From assembly GCA_018889975.1 (NCBI GenBank), contig CP076546.1:2108001-2172000 (forward strand): a stretch of 64,000 nucleotides of DNA, written 5' to 3'. This document shows, in pieces, positions 17,735-28,676 of the stretch; position 1 is the stretch's first letter; each line of letters begins with the position of its first letter. Both the position numbers and the translations under genes were made by a program. The notes beneath the pieces were generated by a model, which did not search any database, had not been told where the DNA came from, and saw only the letters and a list, made by a program, of their open reading frames with translations. This DNA comes from Bacillus sp. NP157. GTDB taxonomy: Bacteria > Pseudomonadota > Gammaproteobacteria > Xanthomonadales > Rhodanobacteraceae.

Positions 17735-18340
17735 TCAACGCGGGCAGATGCCGTCGAGGAACAGGCCGACACGATGGTCGATGCGCGGCGTGGCGGAAGC
17801 GTCTTGCTCGACCGCCAGCGAGATCGCCATGACCATGCAGACGAGGTCGTCCATCGATACGTCGGCGCGCACGGCATGCGCCTGCTGTGCCGCCGCCAGC
17901 AATCGCTCGCCTTCGGCGCGGCTGGCGTGGCAACCGGCCGTGCCACTCTGCAGCACGGCGCCGAGCGACGCGGCGAGGCCACGGTAATGCGTGGTGTGCG
18001 CGACCAGTGCGGACACGAACCCGCGCACGGCGTCACCCGGCGATAGCGTGCCGCCCCGCCCTTCGCTGTCGCGCACGAGGGCGAGCAGGCGGTCGTCGCT
18101 GTTTGCCGCGAGAAGCGCCTCACGCGTGGGGAAGCGCCGGTAAAGCGTGCCGATGCCCACCTTGGCACGCTTGGCGATTTCCTCCAGCGACGCGTCCGCG
18201 CCGCGCTCGCGGAACACCTGCTCGGCGGCCTCGAGGATGCGCTCGCGATTGCGTGCGGCGTCCGCCCGCAGCGGCGCATCGTCCGGCGAGATCGCCGGCG
18301 CGGCCACGGGGGGACTGGCGGGGGTTGTCGAACGGCTCAC
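17735..18340 (-). CDS. TetR-family transcriptional regulator
   Basis: About 201 residues with an N-terminal helix-turn-helix (residues 25-70: RILEAAEQVFRERGADASLEEIAKRAKVGIGTLYRRFP) and a ligand-binding C-terminal domain. I chose the GTG at 18340 because GAGG lies about 7 bases upstream and it leaves the operator outside the gene. An ATG at 18376 would add 12 codons but has no ribosome site and would overlap the operator. It is divergent from the SDR gene and very likely represses it and itself. Confidence 0.88.
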   Translation of the reverse strand: MSRSTTPASPPVAAPAISPDDAPLRADAARNRERILEAAEQVFRERGADASLEEIAKRAKVGIGTLYRRFPTREALLAANSDDRLLALVRDSEGRGGTLSPGDAVRGFVSALVAHTTHYRGLAASLGAVLQSGTAGCHASRAEGERLLAAAQQAHAVRADVSMDDLVCMVMAISLAVEQDASATPRIDHRVGLFLDGICPR

Positions 18341-18352
18341 GGCCAACCTCGG

Positions 18353-18381
18353 TTGAAAAGTGGATGGTGCCTCCATATAGT
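18353..18381 (+). promoter_or_regulatory. Promoter of the SDR gene
   Basis: TTGAAA (18353-18358) and TATAGT (18376-18381) are separated by 17 bp. GTTAAC-free AAGGA lies before the ATG at 18419. Confidence 0.75.
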
Positions 18382-18389
18382 AAATGGAG
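18371..18389. promoter_or_regulatory. Probable TetR operator
   Basis: CTCCAT-7 nt-ATGGAG is a perfect inverted repeat lying across the -10 of the SDR promoter. A wider inverted pair, TGGATGGT (18361-18368) and ACCATCCA (18412-18419), encloses it. Confidence 0.65.
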
Positions 18390-18418
18390 CAACCCTCCAC
18401 TTTTAACAAGGACCATCC

Positions 18419-19168
18419 ATGAGCAACCGATTCGAGAACAAGATCGTCGCCATCACCGGCGGCAGCGAAGGCATCGGCCTGGCCACGGCGAAGGCCTTCG
18501 CGGCGGAAGGCGCGCGGGTCTACATCACGGGCCGGCGGCAGGAGAAGCTGGACGAGGCGGTCGCCGACATCGGCCATGGCACCGTGGGTGTGCAGGGCGA
18601 TGCCGCGAGCCTGTCCGACCTCGATCGCCTCTACGCTCGCATCCGGGCCGACCACGGCCGGCTCGATGTCGTTTTCGCCAACGCGGGGGTGACGGAGTCC
18701 GAGTCCCGTCCACTGGGCGAGATCGATGAGGCCGGCTTCGACCACGTCTTCGGCGTCAATGTGCGCGGCCTGCTCTTCACCGCGCAAAAGGCCCTGCCCC
18801 TGCTTTCGGCCGGCGGCTCTGTGATCCTCAATGGCTCGGTGGCCGGCAGCAAGGGCTTTGCCGGGCAGTCGCTCTACAACGCGAGCAAGGCGGCGGTGCG
18901 CTCGTTCGCGCGCAGCTGGACGTCGGACCTGAAGGACCGCGGCATCCGGGTGAACGTGGTGGCGCCCAGCGGCACCGAGACGAAGCTGATGCGCACGTGG
19001 CTCGACGAGCGGCCGGGCGTGGAAGACGCGCTGACGCAGATGGTGCCGATGGGTCGGCTGGCGTTGCCGGAGGAGATCGCCGACGCGGTGTTGTTCCTGG
19101 CGTCGGACCAGGGGCGGTACATCGCTGGCGTGGAGCTGGTCCTGGATGGCGGTTTCACCGCCGTCTGA
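18419..19168 (+). CDS. Short-chain dehydrogenase/reductase (classical SDR)
   Basis: A 249-residue NAD(P)-dependent oxidoreductase. The cofactor loop TGGSEGIG is at 13-20, NAG at 88-90, and the catalytic set is S140, Y153 and K157 in SLYNASK. The R39-R40 pair after the second strand suggests NADPH preference. The C-terminal motif YIAGVELVLDGGFTAV is typical. Expression is probably repressed by the divergent TetR protein. Such TetR/SDR pairs are common, and the substrate cannot be told from sequence. Confidence 0.93.
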   Translation: MSNRFENKIVAITGGSEGIGLATAKAFAAEGARVYITGRRQEKLDEAVADIGHGTVGVQGDAASLSDLDRLYARIRADHGRLDVVFANAGVTESESRPLGEIDEAGFDHVFGVNVRGLLFTAQKALPLLSAGGSVILNGSVAGSKGFAGQSLYNASKAAVRSFARSWTSDLKDRGIRVNVVAPSGTETKLMRTWLDERPGVEDALTQMVPMGRLALPEEIADAVLFLASDQGRYIAGVELVLDGGFTAV

Positions 19169-19181
19169 CCGGATCCCGCAA

Positions 19182-19220
19182 ATGAAAAGGCCCGGCACTT
19201 TCGTGCCGGGCCTTTCATTC
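19182..19220. terminator. Bidirectional terminator between the SDR gene and pnp
   Basis: A long nearly perfect stem, AAAGGCCCGGCAC paired with GTGCCGGGCCTTT, is flanked by A-rich and T-rich ends and serves two convergent genes. Confidence 0.9.
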
Positions 19221-19235
19221 AACCGGGGGCGATGA

Positions 19236-21341
<2,106 letters not shown>

Positions 21342-21371
21342 TTCGATCTCTCCTCGTCCTGTTCCGGTGAT

Positions 21372-21641
21372 TTAGCGGCGCAGGCCGAGGCGTTCGATCA
21401 GGGTCTGGTAGCGAGCGAAGTCGCTCTTCTTCAGGTAGGCCAGAAGCGTCTTGCGCTTGTTGACCATCTTGAGCAGACCGCGACGCGAGTGGTGGTCCTG
21501 CTTGTGCGCCTGGAAGTGATCCTGCAGCGCGGTGATGTTGGCGGACAGCAGCGCGACCTGGACTTCGGTCGAGCCGGTGTCGTTTTCCTTGCGACCGAAG
21601 TCCTTGATGATCTGGCTGGTCTGTTCGACGGTAAGCGACAT
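21372..21641 (-). CDS. rpsO: Small ribosomal subunit protein uS15
   Basis: An 89-residue ribosomal protein that binds the central domain of 16S rRNA. The sequence [16 protein letters not shown] through [22 protein letters not shown] is diagnostic. AAGGA precedes the ATG at 21641. In E. coli S15 represses its own translation through a leader pseudoknot; the leader here has not been compared in detail. Confidence 0.97.
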   Translation of the reverse strand: MSLTVEQTSQIIKDFGRKENDTGSTEVQVALLSANITALQDHFQAHKQDHHSRRGLLKMVNKRKTLLAYLKKSDFARYQTLIERLGLRR

Positions 21642-21654
21642 GTGTATCGATTCC

Positions 21655-21719
21655 TTAAAAAAGCGGATGCGAGACTTGCGCAACCTCAACGGCCACCGGT
21701 GAAGTTGCGCAAGCCTCGC
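21655..21719 (-). terminator. Long hairpin with T-tract between truB and rpsO
   Basis: On the minus strand a 15-bp stem with one mismatch (arms GCGAG and CTTGCGCAAC) is followed by CTTTTTTAAGG. It fits an intrinsic terminator after truB, and rpsO would then need its own promoter or read-through. Confidence 0.75.
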
Positions 21720-21784
21720 TTTAATGAAAGCTGGTAAACGAGCACGTAATTGTAACGTCCTGCGCGTAGCGGCAACAAGCCCGG

Positions 21785-22702
21785 TCAGGGTGGCGGCAGG
21801 TTGAAACCACGCAAAACCTTCAGAACACCATCTTCGCCGACCTCGGCCAGGGCCATCAGCCGGCCATCGGCCCCCCACGCGCCGCAGCGGCCAGGCGCAG
21901 CCCCGGCACCGAGCGGCACGGGTTGGCCGAAGCCGAGCACCCGGGTCTGCTCGCCGTCGAGTTCCACCCGGGGAATATGCGAGAGTCCGGCATCCACCGG
22001 CAGCAGGCACGCTTCGAGCTGGTCGGGGCCCGCCTCGGCGGCGCTGCGCAGTTCGTCCAGGGTGACCATCGCCGGCGCCAGGAACGGGTCGACCCACAGC
22101 CGGCGCAGGCCGATCAGGTGGGCGCCGCAGCCAAGGTTCGCACCCAGGTCGACGGCCAGGCTGCGCACATAGGTGCCCGAGCCGCACTCGACGTGCAGGC
22201 GCAGGGTGTCCCCTGCCCGCTCGATCACGTCGAGCCGGTAGACGTCGACCTCGCGCGACGGCACATCGACGGCCTCGCCGCGACGGGCACGCACGTAGAG
22301 CGGCACGCCATCCTGCTTGATCGCGGAATACGCCGGGGGCACCTGGGTGATGCGGCCGCGCAGCGGCGCGAGCGCCACTTCGATGAGCGCATCGTCCAGC
22401 GCCGGCACGGGCCGGGCCTCGACGATCTCGCCTTCGAGGTCGGCCGTGGTCGTGGTCGCGCCGAGTTTCACCTCGGCCTCGTAGGCCTTGCGCGAGCCGA
22501 GCAACCAGCCGGCGATCTTGGTGGCTTCGCCGAAACACAGCGGCAGCAGGCCGGTTGCCAGCGGATCGAGGCTGCCGGTGTGGCCGCCCTTGGCCGCGCC
22601 CACGAGGCGGCGCGCCGTCTGCAGCGCCTGGTTGGAGCTCAGGCCGAGCGGCTTGTCGAGGAGGAGGATGCCGTGGAGGTCACGGAACGATCGGCGGTTC
22701 AT
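21785..22702 (-). CDS. truB: tRNA pseudouridine-55 synthase
   Basis: A 305-residue TruB that makes pseudouridine 55 in the T-loop of tRNAs. The catalytic Asp is D46 in [15 protein letters not shown], and YSAIKQDG and the RNA-binding RARRGE segment follow. The C-terminal part (about 245-300) is a PUA-like domain. The start at 22702, eight bases after the rbfA stop, gives [18 protein letters not shown]. It sits between rbfA and rpsO as in most gammaproteobacteria. Confidence 0.96.
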   Translation of the reverse strand: MNRRSFRDLHGILLLDKPLGLSSNQALQTARRLVGAAKGGHTGSLDPLATGLLPLCFGEATKIAGWLLGSRKAYEAEVKLGATTTTADLEGEIVEARPVPALDDALIEVALAPLRGRITQVPPAYSAIKQDGVPLYVRARRGEAVDVPSREVDVYRLDVIERAGDTLRLHVECGSGTYVRSLAVDLGANLGCGAHLIGLRRLWVDPFLAPAMVTLDELRSAAEAGPDQLEACLLPVDAGLSHIPRVELDGEQTRVLGFGQPVPLGAGAAPGRCGAWGADGRLMALAEVGEDGVLKVLRGFNLPPP

Positions 22703-22710
22703 TAAAAACG

Positions 22711-23082
22711 TTATTCGTTGGGCTCTTCGGCCGGCGGCACCGGGTTTTCGCGCAGCAGCGTCTCGATGCGCTCGCCACGGTCGACCGATTCGTCGTACTT
22801 GAAGCGCAGTTCGGGGACGCGGCGCAGGCGCATGGAGCGGGACAGCTCCCGGCGGAATTCCTTGGCCAGTTCCTTCAGGCCCTTCACGGCTTCGGCGGAC
22901 TTTTCCGGCATCAATGCCGTCACCCACACCGTGGCCACGTCGAGATCCTTGGTCGTTTCCACGTCGGACACGCTGACCGAAGGCAGTGCGTGGTCGCGCA
23001 CGGCGGCGTGCACCAGCAGGCCGATCTCGCGGCGCAGCTCGGCGGAAACGCGATCGGTGCGTTTGAAATCACGGGACGGCAT
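22711..23082 (-). CDS. rbfA: Ribosome-binding factor A
   Basis: A 123-residue KH-type RNA-binding protein that helps late 30S maturation. The family pattern is clear from RTDRVSAELRREIGLLV through VSVSDVETTKDL to RLRRVPELRFKYDES. The ATG at 23082 follows GGAGG. It is preceded by a terminator-like hairpin that separates it from infB. Confidence 0.96.
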   Translation of the reverse strand: MPSRDFKRTDRVSAELRREIGLLVHAAVRDHALPSVSVSDVETTKDLDVATVWVTALMPEKSAEAVKGLKELAKEFRRELSRSMRLRRVPELRFKYDESVDRGERIETLLRENPVPPAEEPNE

Positions 23083-23094
23083 ATCCGCCTCCTA

Positions 23095-23131
23095 TAAACA
23101 AGAAAAGCCTCCCCGGCGAACCGGGGAGGCG
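23095..23131 (-). terminator. Terminator after infB
   Basis: GCCTCCCCGG-TTCG-CCGGGGAGGC is a 10-bp stem with a stable tetraloop, followed on the minus strand by TTTTCTTGTTT. Genes downstream would depend on read-through or local promoters. Confidence 0.85.
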
Positions 23132-23142
23132 GGGTCTTCCAA

Positions 23143-26079
23143 TTACAGCGTGCGAGCCACTTCGATGCGCTCGAAGCACTCGATCTGGTCGCCGACCTTG
23201 ACGTCGTTGTACTGCTTGACCGCGATGCCGCACTCGGTGCCGTTGCGGACTTCGTCCACCAGCTCCTTGAAGCGGCGCAGCGATTCCAGTTCGCCCTGGA
23301 ACACGACCACGTTGTCACGCAGCACGCGGATCGGCTTGGAACGCTTGACGATGCCTTCGATGACCATGCAGCCAGCGACCGCGCCGAACTTCGACGAACG
23401 GAACACGTCGCGGACCTGGGCCACGCCGATGATCTCTTCGCGCACTTCCATGCCGAGGAGGCCCGAGGCCGCCTGCTTCACCTGGTCGATCACGTCGTAG
23501 ATGATCGAGAAGTAACGGACGTCGAGGCCCGCCGTGTCGATCACCTTGCGTGCCGATGCATCGGCACGGACGTTGAAGCCGATGACCAGCGCCTTCGAGG
23601 CCGCGGCCAGCTGGGCTTCCGACTCGGTGATGCCGCCCACGCCGGAGGCGATGACGTTCACCTTCACGCGCTCGTTGCCGATCTGGGTCAGCGAGTCGCG
23701 CAGTGCTTCCACCGAACCCTGCACATCGGCCTTGACCAGGATGTTGAGGGTCTGCTGACCCTCGCCCTGGCTCATCTGGGCCATGATGTCTTCCAGGCGG
23801 TTCGACTTGGTCACCAGGCGCGTTTCGCGACGCTTCTGCTGACGCTCGGCGGCCACCTGGCGGGCGAGGCGCTCATCCGCCACGCAGACGAAGTCGTCAC
23901 CCGACTCCGGCACGCCGGAAAGACCCAGCACCTGCACGGGGATGGACGGACCGGCTTCGTTGACCTGCTTGCCGGTTTCGTCGATCAGCGCGCGCATGCG
24001 GCCGTATTCGATGCCGCAGACCACGAAGTCGCCCTTCTTCAGGGTGCCCTGCTGGACCAGTACCGTCGCCACCGGGCCGCGACCGCGATCCAGGCTGGAT
24101 TCGATCACGACGCCCGAGGCGAGGCCATCGGCCACGGCCTTGAGCTCCATGACTTCGGCCTGGATCGAAATCGCGTCGAGCAGGTCGTCGATGCCCATGC
24201 CCGTCTTCGCGGACACCGGCACGAACGGCGTGTCGCCGCCCCACTCTTCCGGGATGACTTCGAGGTTGCCGAGGCCCTGCTTGACGTGATCGACGTTGGT
24301 GTCGGTCTTGTCCATCTTGGTCAGCGCGACGATCAGCGGCACCTTGGCGGCGCGCGCATGCTTCACGGCTTCCACCGTCTGCGGCATGACGCCGTCGTCA
24401 CCGGCCACGACCAGCACCACGATATCGGTGGACTGCGCACCGCGCGCACGCATGGCGGTGAACGCCGCGTGGCCCGGGGTGTCCAGGAACGTGATGACGC
24501 CGCGGCTGGTTTCGACGTGGTACGCGCCGATGTGCTGCGTGATGCCGCCGGCTTCGCCCGACGCCACCTTGGTGCGACGGATGTAGTCCAGCAGCGAGGT
24601 CTTGCCGTGGTCGACGTGGCCCATGATGGTCACGACCGGCGGACGGGTCACCTTGTCGCCTTCCAGTTCCACCGCGCTGGTGTGCGAGGCGAGCGCCGCT
24701 TCGGCACCGTTCTCGGCGACGCGGACCGGGTTGTGGCCCAGCTCTTCGACCACGAGCGATGCGGTATCGAAGTCGATCGTCTGGTTGATGGTCGCCATGA
24801 CGCCCATCTTGAACAGCGCCTTGACCACTTCGGCGCCCTTCACGGCCATCTTCTGCGCGAGGTCGGCGACGATGTTGTTGTCGCCGATCACCACGTCGCG
24901 GACGACGGCGGCGGTCGGGCGGGTGAAGCCGTGCGGACCGGACGAACCGGCGGAACCGCGCGACGGCTCGCTGCGACCACCACCACGGCCCGGCTTGCCA
25001 CGACCACCCTTGCCGCTCGAGCGACGGGCGCGATCGGCATCGGACAGGTGCATTTCGCCACCGGCGAACCGCTTGCCTTCGCGCTCGTTGCCACGACCGC
25101 CACCACCGCCGCTGTTGTTACCGCCAGCGCCGTGCTTGGGACGGGCATTGCCACGCGTGTCGTTGGCAGCCGCGACCGAACCCGGAGCCGGACGGGCAGC
25201 GGGTGCCGGACGTGCGCCCGCAGCGGCGGGTGCCGGTGCCGGACGTGCCGCGACGGGAGCCGGTGCCGGCGCCGGGGGCGGCGGCGGCGGGGTCGGCTTG
25301 GAAACGATGCGCTCGCGCTTACGCGGCTCATGGATGCGCGGCAGGATCATGCCGAGCGAGCGCGTATCGAGCTTGGAGGTCTGGTGACCCAGTTCGTCCG
25401 TGGCAGCGGCAGCGGCGGGAGCGGCAGGCGCCGCTTCCGGCGTCGCCGATGCAGGCGTGGCAGCCACCGGTTCGGCGCTGGATTCGCTGGCGCGCGAGGC
25501 TTCCTCGGCGCGCGCACGCTCCGCGGCAGCCTGGGCAGCCTCGGCCTGGCGGCGCGCTTCCGCAGCCGCTTCCTCCTGGCGACGCGACTCGGCTTCGGCC
25601 TCGATGCGGGCCGCTTCGGCCTGCTCGCGGCGCTCGGCTTCTTCGCGGCGCTGGTTTTCTTCGTGCTCGCGCTCGGCGTGCGATTCGGCCAGCTTGCGCG
25701 CAGCCTCTTCGCGCTCGGCGTCGGCACCGGCGTCGTCGCCGATCGTGCCGCGCTTCACGTAGGTACGCTTCGCGCGCACTTCGACGTTGACCGTCTTCGC
25801 CGGGCCCGCACCGCGGCCGGAGCCGGAGCTGACCTTCAGCTCGCCGACCGTGCGTCGCTTGAGCGTGATCTGGCGCGGCGCCGTGTCGTCCACTTCGGGA
25901 GCGGGCTCGTTCTTGCCGTGCGTACGGCGCAGGAAGCCAAGCAGCTTCACCTTTTCAGTGCTGCTGATGACTTGCTCCGCGTTGTTGAAACTCATTCCGG
26001 CTTCGCCAAGCTGCGTAAGCAGCCTGTCGACCGGCATGCCCAGTACCTGGGCCAGTTGTTTGATCGTGACGTCCGACAT
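23143..26079 (-). CDS. infB: Translation initiation factor IF-2
   Basis: A 978-residue GTPase that brings initiator tRNA to the 30S subunit. The IF2_N segment is residues 1-50. A long Glu/Arg/Ala-rich helix and a Pro/Ala/Gly-rich linker follow (about 100-390). The GTPase domain begins near residue 480 with [17 protein letters not shown] and TKMDKT, and domains II-IV follow. The linker, rich in charged and Pro-Ala stretches, makes it longer than E. coli IF2 (890). It is in the canonical place between nusA and rbfA. Confidence 0.97.
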   Translation of the reverse strand: MSDVTIKQLAQVLGMPVDRLLTQLGEAGMSFNNAEQVISSTEKVKLLGFLRRTHGKNEPAPEVDDTAPRQITLKRRTVGELKVSSGSGRGAGPAKTVNVEVRAKRTYVKRGTIGDDAGADAEREEAARKLAESHAEREHEENQRREEAERREQAEAARIEAEAESRRQEEAAAEARRQAEAAQAAAERARAEEASRASESSAEPVAATPASATPEAAPAAPAAAAATDELGHQTSKLDTRSLGMILPRIHEPRKRERIVSKPTPPPPPPAPAPAPVAARPAPAPAAAGARPAPAARPAPGSVAAANDTRGNARPKHGAGGNNSGGGGGRGNEREGKRFAGGEMHLSDADRARRSSGKGGRGKPGRGGGRSEPSRGSAGSSGPHGFTRPTAAVVRDVVIGDNNIVADLAQKMAVKGAEVVKALFKMGVMATINQTIDFDTASLVVEELGHNPVRVAENGAEAALASHTSAVELEGDKVTRPPVVTIMGHVDHGKTSLLDYIRRTKVASGEAGGITQHIGAYHVETSRGVITFLDTPGHAAFTAMRARGAQSTDIVVLVVAGDDGVMPQTVEAVKHARAAKVPLIVALTKMDKTDTNVDHVKQGLGNLEVIPEEWGGDTPFVPVSAKTGMGIDDLLDAISIQAEVMELKAVADGLASGVVIESSLDRGRGPVATVLVQQGTLKKGDFVVCGIEYGRMRALIDETGKQVNEAGPSIPVQVLGLSGVPESGDDFVCVADERLARQVAAERQQKRRETRLVTKSNRLEDIMAQMSQGEGQQTLNILVKADVQGSVEALRDSLTQIGNERVKVNVIASGVGGITESEAQLAAASKALVIGFNVRADASARKVIDTAGLDVRYFSIIYDVIDQVKQAASGLLGMEVREEIIGVAQVRDVFRSSKFGAVAGCMVIEGIVKRSKPIRVLRDNVVVFQGELESLRRFKELVDEVRNGTECGIAVKQYNDVKVGDQIECFERIEVARTL

Positions 26080-26209
26080 CGTTCTTTAATCTCCGCCGTT
26101 CCCGCGCGTTACCCGTGCCTTTGATGCAATCTCAAGCTGCCTCCATCCCTGGCGGGAAGCCGCGTGGCCTCCCTCGGGGCGCCCCTCCGGGGCGCTTCCG
26201 GTCCCGCGC

Positions 26210-27709
26210 TTAGCCGCCCTTCTCCAGTCGGGCGATCATCGGTGCGCGCGCGGCCATGATCAGCTGCGAAGCGCGCTCCTCGGTCATGCCTTCGATATCG
26301 ATCAGTTCGTCAACGGCCAGGTCGCCCAGGTCGTCAAGCGTGCGCACGTTGCGCTCGGCCAGGGCGTATGCCGTGGCCTCGTCCATGCCGTCCAGGTCCA
26401 ACAGCTCCTGTTCCGGCCCTTCCACGTTCTCTTCCACGGCCAGCGCTTCGGTGAGCAGGGCATCGCGTGCGCGGGCGCGCAGCTCTTCGACGATGTCTTC
26501 GTCGAAGCCGTCGATGGCCAGCAGCTCGGCGCTGGGCACGTATGCAATTTCTTCCACCGACGAGAAGCCTTCCTGCACGAGGATGCCGGCGATTTCCTGG
26601 TCGACTTCGAGGCGGTCCATGAACAGCGCCAGCGCGGCCTGCTGCTCGGCTTCCGTCTTGGCGGTGACCTGGTCCTGGGTCATCACGTTGAGCTGCCAGC
26701 CGGTGAGCTTGCTGGCGAGGCGGACGTTCTGGCCGCCACGGCCGATGGCCTGGGACAGCTTGTCCTCGGCCACCGCGATGTCCATCGAGTGCTTTTCTTC
26801 GTCCATGATGATGGACTGCACTTCGGCCGGCGCCATCGCATTGATGACGTACTGCGCCTGGTTTTCGTGCCACAGGATGATGTCGACGCGCTCACCGTTG
26901 AGCTCGTTGGACACGGCCTGGACGCGCGAACCGCGCATGCCGATGCAGGCGCCGATGGGATCGGTGCGGGTGTCGTGGGCAACCACGGCGATCTTCGCGC
27001 GGTCGCCCGGATCGCGGGCGCAGCCCTTGATCTCGACGAGGCCCTGGCCGACTTCCGGCACTTCGAGCTTGAACAGCTCCATCATGAATTCCGGGGCGCT
27101 GCGCGAGACGAACAGCTGCGGGCCACGGATTTCCGACTTCACTTCGTACAGGTAACCGCGGACGCGGTCGCCCACGCGGTGCGATTCACGCGGAATCGTC
27201 TTGTCGCGCGGGATGAAGGCTTCGGCGTTGCTGCCGAGGTCGAGGTAGACGTTGCCGCGCTCGACGCGCTTGACGATGCCGGTGACCAGCTCGCCCACGC
27301 GATCGACGAAGGCATCGACCACCTGCTGGCGCTCGGCCTCGCGGACGCGCTGGACGATCACCTGCTTGGCAGCCTGCGCCGCGATGCGACCGAACTCGGC
27401 GTTTTCGATCTGCTCTTCGAGCAGGTCGCCCACCACCGAGTTCTCGTCGTCGTCCAGCGCGTCCATCAGGCGCACCTGGAAGAACGGCGACTCCATCTCG
27501 GCGTCGTCGGCGATGACTTCGTAACGGCGGAAGGTTTCGTAATCGCCCGTGTTGCGGTCGATTTCGACGCGGATATCCGGGTCCTCATCGGGGTAGCGCT
27601 TCTTGGCGGCCGAGGCAAGCGCCGCTTCCATGGCATCAAAAATAACTTCGCGCGGCACGCCCTTTTCATTGGCGACCGCGTCGACTACCAGCAAAAGTTC
27701 TTTGCTCAT
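26210..27709 (-). CDS. nusA: Transcription termination/antitermination factor NusA
   Basis: A 499-residue RNA polymerase-binding factor for pausing, termination and antitermination. The N-terminal polymerase-binding domain (1-130), S1 domain (about 135-200), two KH domains (to about 345, with IGACIGMRGSRVQAVSNELNGE split over the first) and two acidic C-terminal repeats are all present. The start at 27709 gives MSKELLLVVDAVANEKGV. It is followed by infB and preceded by rimP. NusA commonly feeds back on its own operon, which has a terminator-rich leader here. Confidence 0.97.
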   Translation of the reverse strand: MSKELLLVVDAVANEKGVPREVIFDAMEAALASAAKKRYPDEDPDIRVEIDRNTGDYETFRRYEVIADDAEMESPFFQVRLMDALDDDENSVVGDLLEEQIENAEFGRIAAQAAKQVIVQRVREAERQQVVDAFVDRVGELVTGIVKRVERGNVYLDLGSNAEAFIPRDKTIPRESHRVGDRVRGYLYEVKSEIRGPQLFVSRSAPEFMMELFKLEVPEVGQGLVEIKGCARDPGDRAKIAVVAHDTRTDPIGACIGMRGSRVQAVSNELNGERVDIILWHENQAQYVINAMAPAEVQSIIMDEEKHSMDIAVAEDKLSQAIGRGGQNVRLASKLTGWQLNVMTQDQVTAKTEAEQQAALALFMDRLEVDQEIAGILVQEGFSSVEEIAYVPSAELLAIDGFDEDIVEELRARARDALLTEALAVEENVEGPEQELLDLDGMDEATAYALAERNVRTLDDLGDLAVDELIDIEGMTEERASQLIMAARAPMIARLEKGG

Positions 27710-27754
27710 TGCCGCTACTCCCATGAGGATGCCCCGAGGCATCCCGTCGTGTCG

Positions 27755-28294
27755 TTATTTGGATTTCTTGCTGGCGCCCGGCGTGGGCTTCGGCTGCGGC
27801 GCATAGCCGAGGGCCACCCAGTCGGGAACCACGCGGGCGCTTTCAACGTCCGCGTGCTCGAATTCGAACTTGCCGGCCTCGCCTTCCAGGACAATATGCT
27901 CGCCGTTGACTTCAACGACGTTGCCCTTGAGTCGGCGACGGCCTTCGATGGGAGCCTTCAGCAACACCTTCACTTCCTGGCCGGTCACGCGCGCGAATTG
28001 CGCGGCAGTGAACAACGGCCGGTCGATGCCGGGCGAGGAGACTTCCAGTACATAGTTGCCGGGGATCGGATCTTCAACGTCCAGCCAGGCCGAGAACTCG
28101 CGGCTGGCGGCTTCGCAATCGTCCACGTTGACCTCGGGGGACTCGCGCCCTTCGCGCTGGTCCTCCTGGACATCCAGGAAGACGCGCAGGGTGCTCTGCC
28201 CGCCACCGGCCGGGGAAAATTCGATGCCAAGGACTTCGAGGCCAAGGTCGGCCACGATCTCCGAGAAGCGCTGTGATAGTGCGTTTGTGTCCAC
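27755..28294 (-). CDS. rimP: Ribosome maturation factor RimP
   Basis: A 179-residue 30S assembly factor with the N-terminal alpha/beta domain and a C-terminal SH3-like domain. The signature [15 protein letters not shown] is in the middle. The chosen start is GTG at 28294 ([14 protein letters not shown]), with CAGGTAAC before it. The frame remains open to 28531, but that stretch is the structured leader and does not resemble RimP. It is the first gene of the rimP-nusA-infB block. Confidence 0.93.
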   Translation of the reverse strand: MDTNALSQRFSEIVADLGLEVLGIEFSPAGGGQSTLRVFLDVQEDQREGRESPEVNVDDCEAASREFSAWLDVEDPIPGNYVLEVSSPGIDRPLFTAAQFARVTGQEVKVLLKAPIEGRRRLKGNVVEVNGEHIVLEGEAGKFEFEHADVESARVVPDWVALGYAPQPKPTPGASKKSK

Positions 28295-28320
28295 GTTACC
28301 TGCGGTTTTCTGGTCGCCAG

Positions 28321-28445
28321 AAACAAAAAAAGGGCGCGAACGGCCCATTCCTTTCGTCGCCGATGTATCCCGACACTCTCCTACAGCGCCTGTCGTAAAG
28401 CCTTGATGGCGCTCACGAGTGTCGCGGGACGCGCTCCCTGCGCCC
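28321..28445 (-). promoter_or_regulatory. Structured leader RNA upstream of rimP, ending in a U-tract
   Basis: Read on the minus strand, GGGCGC (28440-28445) pairs with GCGCCC (28332-28337), which is followed by seven U. Inside are an 8-bp stem (28417-28424 with 28371-28378) and a 5-bp stem (28408-28412 with 28386-28390). The compact RNA of about 115 nt has an intrinsic-terminator end 27 nt before the rimP start. It could be an attenuator or a small RNA. I recognise no known riboswitch class. Confidence 0.55.
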
Positions 28446-28472
28446 AACAAAAAAGCCTCACGAGGAGGCTTT
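28446..28472 (-). terminator. First terminator in the rimP leader
   Basis: AAAGCCTC and GAGGCTTT form an 8-bp stem followed on the minus strand by a T-run (TTTTTTGTT). It lies upstream of the structured leader, so the transcript meets two terminator-like hairpins before rimP. Confidence 0.75.
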
Positions 28473-28550
28473 CTTGTAATAAGAAAGTTCCTTGAAGCCG
28501 ACGCGGTCATCAATGTGTCATCGATGGCCAACGGCGCTTAAGATTCAGCA

Positions 28551-28580
28551 ATTCTATCGCAAATACCTTGCTTCGCGCAA
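28551..28580 (-). promoter_or_regulatory. Promoter of the rimP-nusA-infB operon
   Basis: On the minus strand TTGCGC (28575-28580) and TAGAAT (28551-28556) are 18 bp apart. Transcription would start near 28544, giving a leader of about 250 nt. Confidence 0.6.
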
Positions 28581-28676
28581 GTTGGCCCATGTCGGCGCCC
28601 CCCGTGTAACCGCGCGGCACGGCGTGCGTTATGGCCCTAGAATGAGGCCGACGAGCCGCACGGGGGAGCGGGACGG

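Noticed and set aside
28321-28447. Glycine riboswitch or tRNA upstream of rimP
   Set aside because: A GGAGAG and a CGAAAGGAA segment recall the glycine aptamer, but the paired regions do not fit and no glycine gene follows. No tRNA arms are present.
28473-28531. Small leader peptide starting at 28531
   Set aside because: The frame runs unbroken into rimP through the structured RNA with no ribosome site, so translation is not supported.
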